24,732 bases of DNA from DASQUP01 sp035641235. Lineage in GTDB: Bacteria; Actinomycetota; CADDZG01; WHSQ01. The translations under genes and the position numbers were made by a program. Of this stretch, positions 22,634 to 24,732 are shown one piece after another. The DNA is taken from contig DASQUP010000008.1 of NCBI GenBank assembly GCA_035641235.1, positions 1 to 24,732 of the forward strand. Reading direction: 5' to 3'. Under the pieces are notes generated by a model that ran no database searches, was not told the DNA's origin, and was given only the letters and a program-made list of their open reading frames with translations. Within the stretch, counting starts at the first letter, position 1, and each line of letters starts with the position of its first letter.

Positions 22634-23676
22634 TACTCGAGAGAGTTCAGGTAGTCCAGTGCATCGTCGAAAGTATCGACCGCCACAACATCGATGTCGC
22701 CGGCCACCGATCGAGCATCGTCGGCATTGGCCCGGGGTGCGATAAACACCTCGGCCCCCTCTCTTTCGGCGCCGGCGACCTTTTGCCGGATACCCCCGAT
22801 CGGGCCGACGGATCCATCGCACTTGATCGTCCCGGTGCCGGCAATCGTTCTCCCCGCGGTGAGATCGTCCGGAGTGAGTTGGTCGTAGAGGGCCAGCGAG
22901 AACATCAATCCTGCTGAAGGGCCGGCGATACGGCCCGTCTTGAACTCAACGTCCAAACCGGAATCGAAATCGAACTCAGCCGCCATGACGATGCCAAGAA
23001 AAGCCTTCCCTGGTGATTCCGGCTTCTCCGCAGCCTCCAGAGTCAGGGTCTGCGATTCCCCGTCGCGGAGCACCGTCAGGCTCACGGTGTCACCAGGGTC
23101 ATGCGCGCCCACGGCGCGGCCCACGTCGCACAAGGTCAGGACGTCTTCGCCGTCTATCTCCGTAATCACATCGCCCTCACGCAGTTGTCCGGCCGCGGGT
23201 GTATCAGGTACGAGCCCCTCAATCCGCGCGCCGTCTCCCTGCGGCTGTGCCATCCCCAGTGCCCCCAGAGCAACTACCTCGGCGCTCCGCTTCGAGTCGG
23301 CCATCTCCTCGCGCTGGCGCCGCCGGAGCTCGTTCAACGATCTCCCGCCCGTCACACTCTCGCGCGAGACGATCTGCTCCGTGGAGTCGATCAGCGCAAC
23401 CACCCATTCTGCGAAGGTGACTTCCGTATCCACGCTCACCGTCGTCAGATAGAGACCCCCCTCAGACGAATAGGTGGACGCGCCGCTTACAGTCACCAAC
23501 TCTTCCAGTTCTTGGACCGGGCCCGGCAGGTATGCGAAGAAGATGGGGATCGGCACCAGAAACGCCACCGCGATTACTGCGACAATGAGCACGATGGCGA
23601 CCACGAGTCGCCACCGCAACCATCGTCTGGGTGCGGCTACCGGTGGCTCGTCACGATCTAGCTGATCCTGCTGCAT
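22633..23676 (-). CDS. YlbL-like PDZ domain / Lon-type serine protease
   Basis: This 347-aa protein has a short cytoplasmic N-terminus, one membrane helix (24-47), a PDZ domain (about 137-215, with GARIEGLVPDTPAAG and REGDVITEIDGEDV) and a C-terminal Lon-type protease domain without an ATPase. The catalytic Ser254 is in AGPSAGLMFSLALYD and Lys299 in GGIRQKVAGA, the Ser-Lys dyad of family S16. YlbL relatives are membrane-anchored and act outside the cytoplasm in quality control and stress response. The ATG has no ribosome site; TACAGT lies 8 nt upstream. The gene follows mreB by 75 bp in the same direction, with a GTAGGCGCCG/CGGCGCTTAC inverted repeat between them. Confidence 0.92.
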   Translation of the reverse strand: MQQDQLDRDEPPVAAPRRWLRWRLVVAIVLIVAVIAVAFLVPIPIFFAYLPGPVQELEELVTVSGASTYSSEGGLYLTTVSVDTEVTFAEWVVALIDSTEQIVSRESVTGGRSLNELRRRQREEMADSKRSAEVVALGALGMAQPQGDGARIEGLVPDTPAAGQLREGDVITEIDGEDVLTLCDVGRAVGAHDPGDTVSLTVLRDGESQTLTLEAAEKPESPGKAFLGIVMAAEFDFDSGLDVEFKTGRIAGPSAGLMFSLALYDQLTPDDLTAGRTIAGTGTIKCDGSVGPIGGIRQKVAGAEREGAEVFIAPRANADDARSVAGDIDVVAVDTFDDALDYLNSLE

Positions 23677-23687
23677 GAGGGATTACT

Positions 23688-23740
23688 GTAGGCGCCGAAT
23701 AACTCTAGATGACGGAGTCTCGGGACTCGCCGGCGCTTAC
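23688..23740. repeat. inverted repeat between mreB and the protease gene
   Basis: GTAGGCGCCG (23688-23697) and CGGCGCTTAC (23731-23740) pair over 10 bp with one mismatch. Inside is a GAGTC/GACTC stem with a TCGG loop (23715-23728). The element begins 11 bp after the mreB stop. There is no T-run. It may end the mreB message; the overlapping TACAGT would serve the next gene. Confidence 0.45.
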
Positions 23741-23751
23741 GGTGGTGGTGT

Positions 23752-24732
23752 TCAGGCTTCGACAAAGATCGACTTCAGGCTCTCGAACGCCTCGAGACAC
23801 TTACCGGCGCCGAGGACGACCGACTCGAGCGGTTGATCCGTCATGTGGACCGGCACCTCTGCCTCTTGGGAGAGCAGAACATCCAACCCGGACAGCATTC
23901 CGCCTCCGCCCGTAAGGGTGATGCCGTTGCTGAGCACATCCTGGACGAGGTCGGGAGGAGACGAACCGAGACACTCGACTACAGCCGTTACCACGCCCCG
24001 AACGTGTTCGTTGATCCCCTCCCGTATCTCCTCGGACGTGATGATCACGTTTTTGGGCATGCCGGAAGCCAGGTCTCTCCCACGCAACTCCGCCTGCTTC
24101 TCGTGCGCCATGGGGAAGGCCGAGCCGATCGAGATCTTGATGCGCTCGGCCGTGCGCTCGCCGATCGCAATCGTGTACTCGCGGCGCACAAAACTCTGAA
24201 TCGCGGCGTCGAGGTCGAAACCACCCAAGCGGACCGCGGCGTTGGTCACTATCCCCCCCATTGAAATCAGCGCAACCTCGCTGGTCCCCCCGCCGACATC
24301 CACGACGAAGTTCCCCATCGGTTCGTGTATGGGGAGGCCGGCACCTATGGCCGCAGCAATGGGCTCCTCGATCAAGTGGCACGAACGAGCACCGGCCGAC
24401 AGGGTCGCTTCCTCGACCGCGCGCCGCTCGACGTCGGTGAGTGCACTCGGGACGCACACAAGAACCTTGGGCCTCGCCCACCGGCTCACTCCGGCTTTCT
24501 GGAGGATCAGTCTGATGAGTTTCTCTGTGATGTCGAAGTCGGAGATAGCGCCCGACCGCAACGGTCGCACGGCGACGATGTATCCGGGCGTCCGTCCGAT
24601 CATCTGCCACGCTTCCTCGCCCATAGCGAGGACGGCGCCGGTCTCCTTGTTGAGGGCCAGAACGGTAGGTTCGGCAAACAGAATGCCCTTTTGTTTCACG
24701 TAGACGAGGGTATTGGCGGTGCCGAGGTCGAT
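23752..24732 (-). CDS. mreB: rod-shape protein MreB (or MreB-like), 5' end beyond window
   Basis: This gene runs off the right edge; 326 residues are visible. The reading frame continues past the internal GTG at 24699 to the window end and begins IDLGTANTLVYVKQKG, the MreB phosphate-1 loop, so perhaps 10-20 N-terminal residues are missing. Other actin-fold motifs are VVDVGGGTSEVALI (phosphate 2), EEPIAAAIGAGLPI and TGGGGMLSGLDVLL (adenosine loop). MreB polymerises with ATP under the membrane and guides lateral wall synthesis in rod-shaped cells. The next gene in the same direction is the YlbL-like protease rather than mreC, but the gene's upstream partner is not visible. The C-terminus ends normally. 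Confidence 0.95.
   Translation of the reverse strand: MDLGTANTLVYVKQKGILFAEPTVLALNKETGAVLAMGEEAWQMIGRTPGYIVAVRPLRSGAISDFDITEKLIRLILQKAGVSRWARPKVLVCVPSALTDVERRAVEEATLSAGARSCHLIEEPIAAAIGAGLPIHEPMGNFVVDVGGGTSEVALISMGGIVTNAAVRLGGFDLDAAIQSFVRREYTIAIGERTAERIKISIGSAFPMAHEKQAELRGRDLASGMPKNVIITSEEIREGINEHVRGVVTAVVECLGSSPPDLVQDVLSNGITLTGGGGMLSGLDVLLSQEAEVPVHMTDQPLESVVLGAGKCLEAFESLKSIFVEA

Noticed and set aside
22031..22654. Plus-strand 207-aa open frame
   Set aside because: It is antisense to the histidine kinase and passes through the long palindrome; composition is that of a shadow frame in GC-rich DNA.

Overview
The window is GC-rich, densely coded and mostly transcribed from the minus strand. It suggests an actinobacterium, probably a deep-branching or uncultured Actinomycetota. 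The main reasons are a SigR/RsrA-type ECF sigma and zinc anti-sigma pair, a UPF0182 (COG1615) giant membrane protein, a YlbL-type PDZ/Lon-like protease, frequent GTG and TTG starts, and an initiator tRNA without an encoded CCA. No phage, IS, CRISPR or integrase gene is visible.

Layout from left to right. (1) 1-2076, minus: a winged-helix-like/coiled-coil protein, an enoyl-CoA hydratase family protein overlapping it by 4 bp, and the 5' part of an acyl-CoA carboxylase carboxyltransferase subunit. (2) 2250-6705, minus: an envelope and redox-stress operon reading alpha/beta hydrolase, membrane-anchored MurF-like ligase, D-Ala-D-Ala ligase, sigR-like sigma factor (overlapping ddl), rsrA-like anti-sigma factor. 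(3) 6817-8286, minus: a FAD-dependent DAO-family oxidoreductase and a small charged protein. (4) 8432-13682: a membrane and lipid-phosphate neighbourhood holding a degenerate PAP2 domain fused to a protein kinase domain, a lipoprotein overlapping it by 4 bp, an orphan OpuAC-type binding lipoprotein (plus), an LPG-synthase-TM (UPF0104) protein and an intact PAP2 phosphatase (plus). (5) 13683-15006: a small unknown protein, about 700 bp without a convincing gene, tRNA-fMet with a terminator, and a pair of related hairpins. (6) 15007-22432, minus: a signalling group of a 933-aa multidomain histidine kinase, a FecR-like lipoprotein, a single-domain response regulator and the UPF0182 protein. (7) 22633-24732, minus: a YlbL-like secreted protease and the MreB gene, which runs off the right edge.

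The common theme is the cell envelope: peptidoglycan precursor synthesis (ddl, MurF-like), cell-shape control (MreB), lipid phosphate handling (PAP2, UPF0104), surface sensing (histidine kinase and FecR lipoprotein) and redox-stress sigma control built into the wall operon. Nothing here is clearly a wholly new system. The most unusual items are the MurF-like ligase whose substrate-binding domain is replaced by membrane segments, the PAP2-kinase fusion with degraded phosphatase motifs, and several long inverted repeats between genes, including an imperfect palindrome of about 160 bp.
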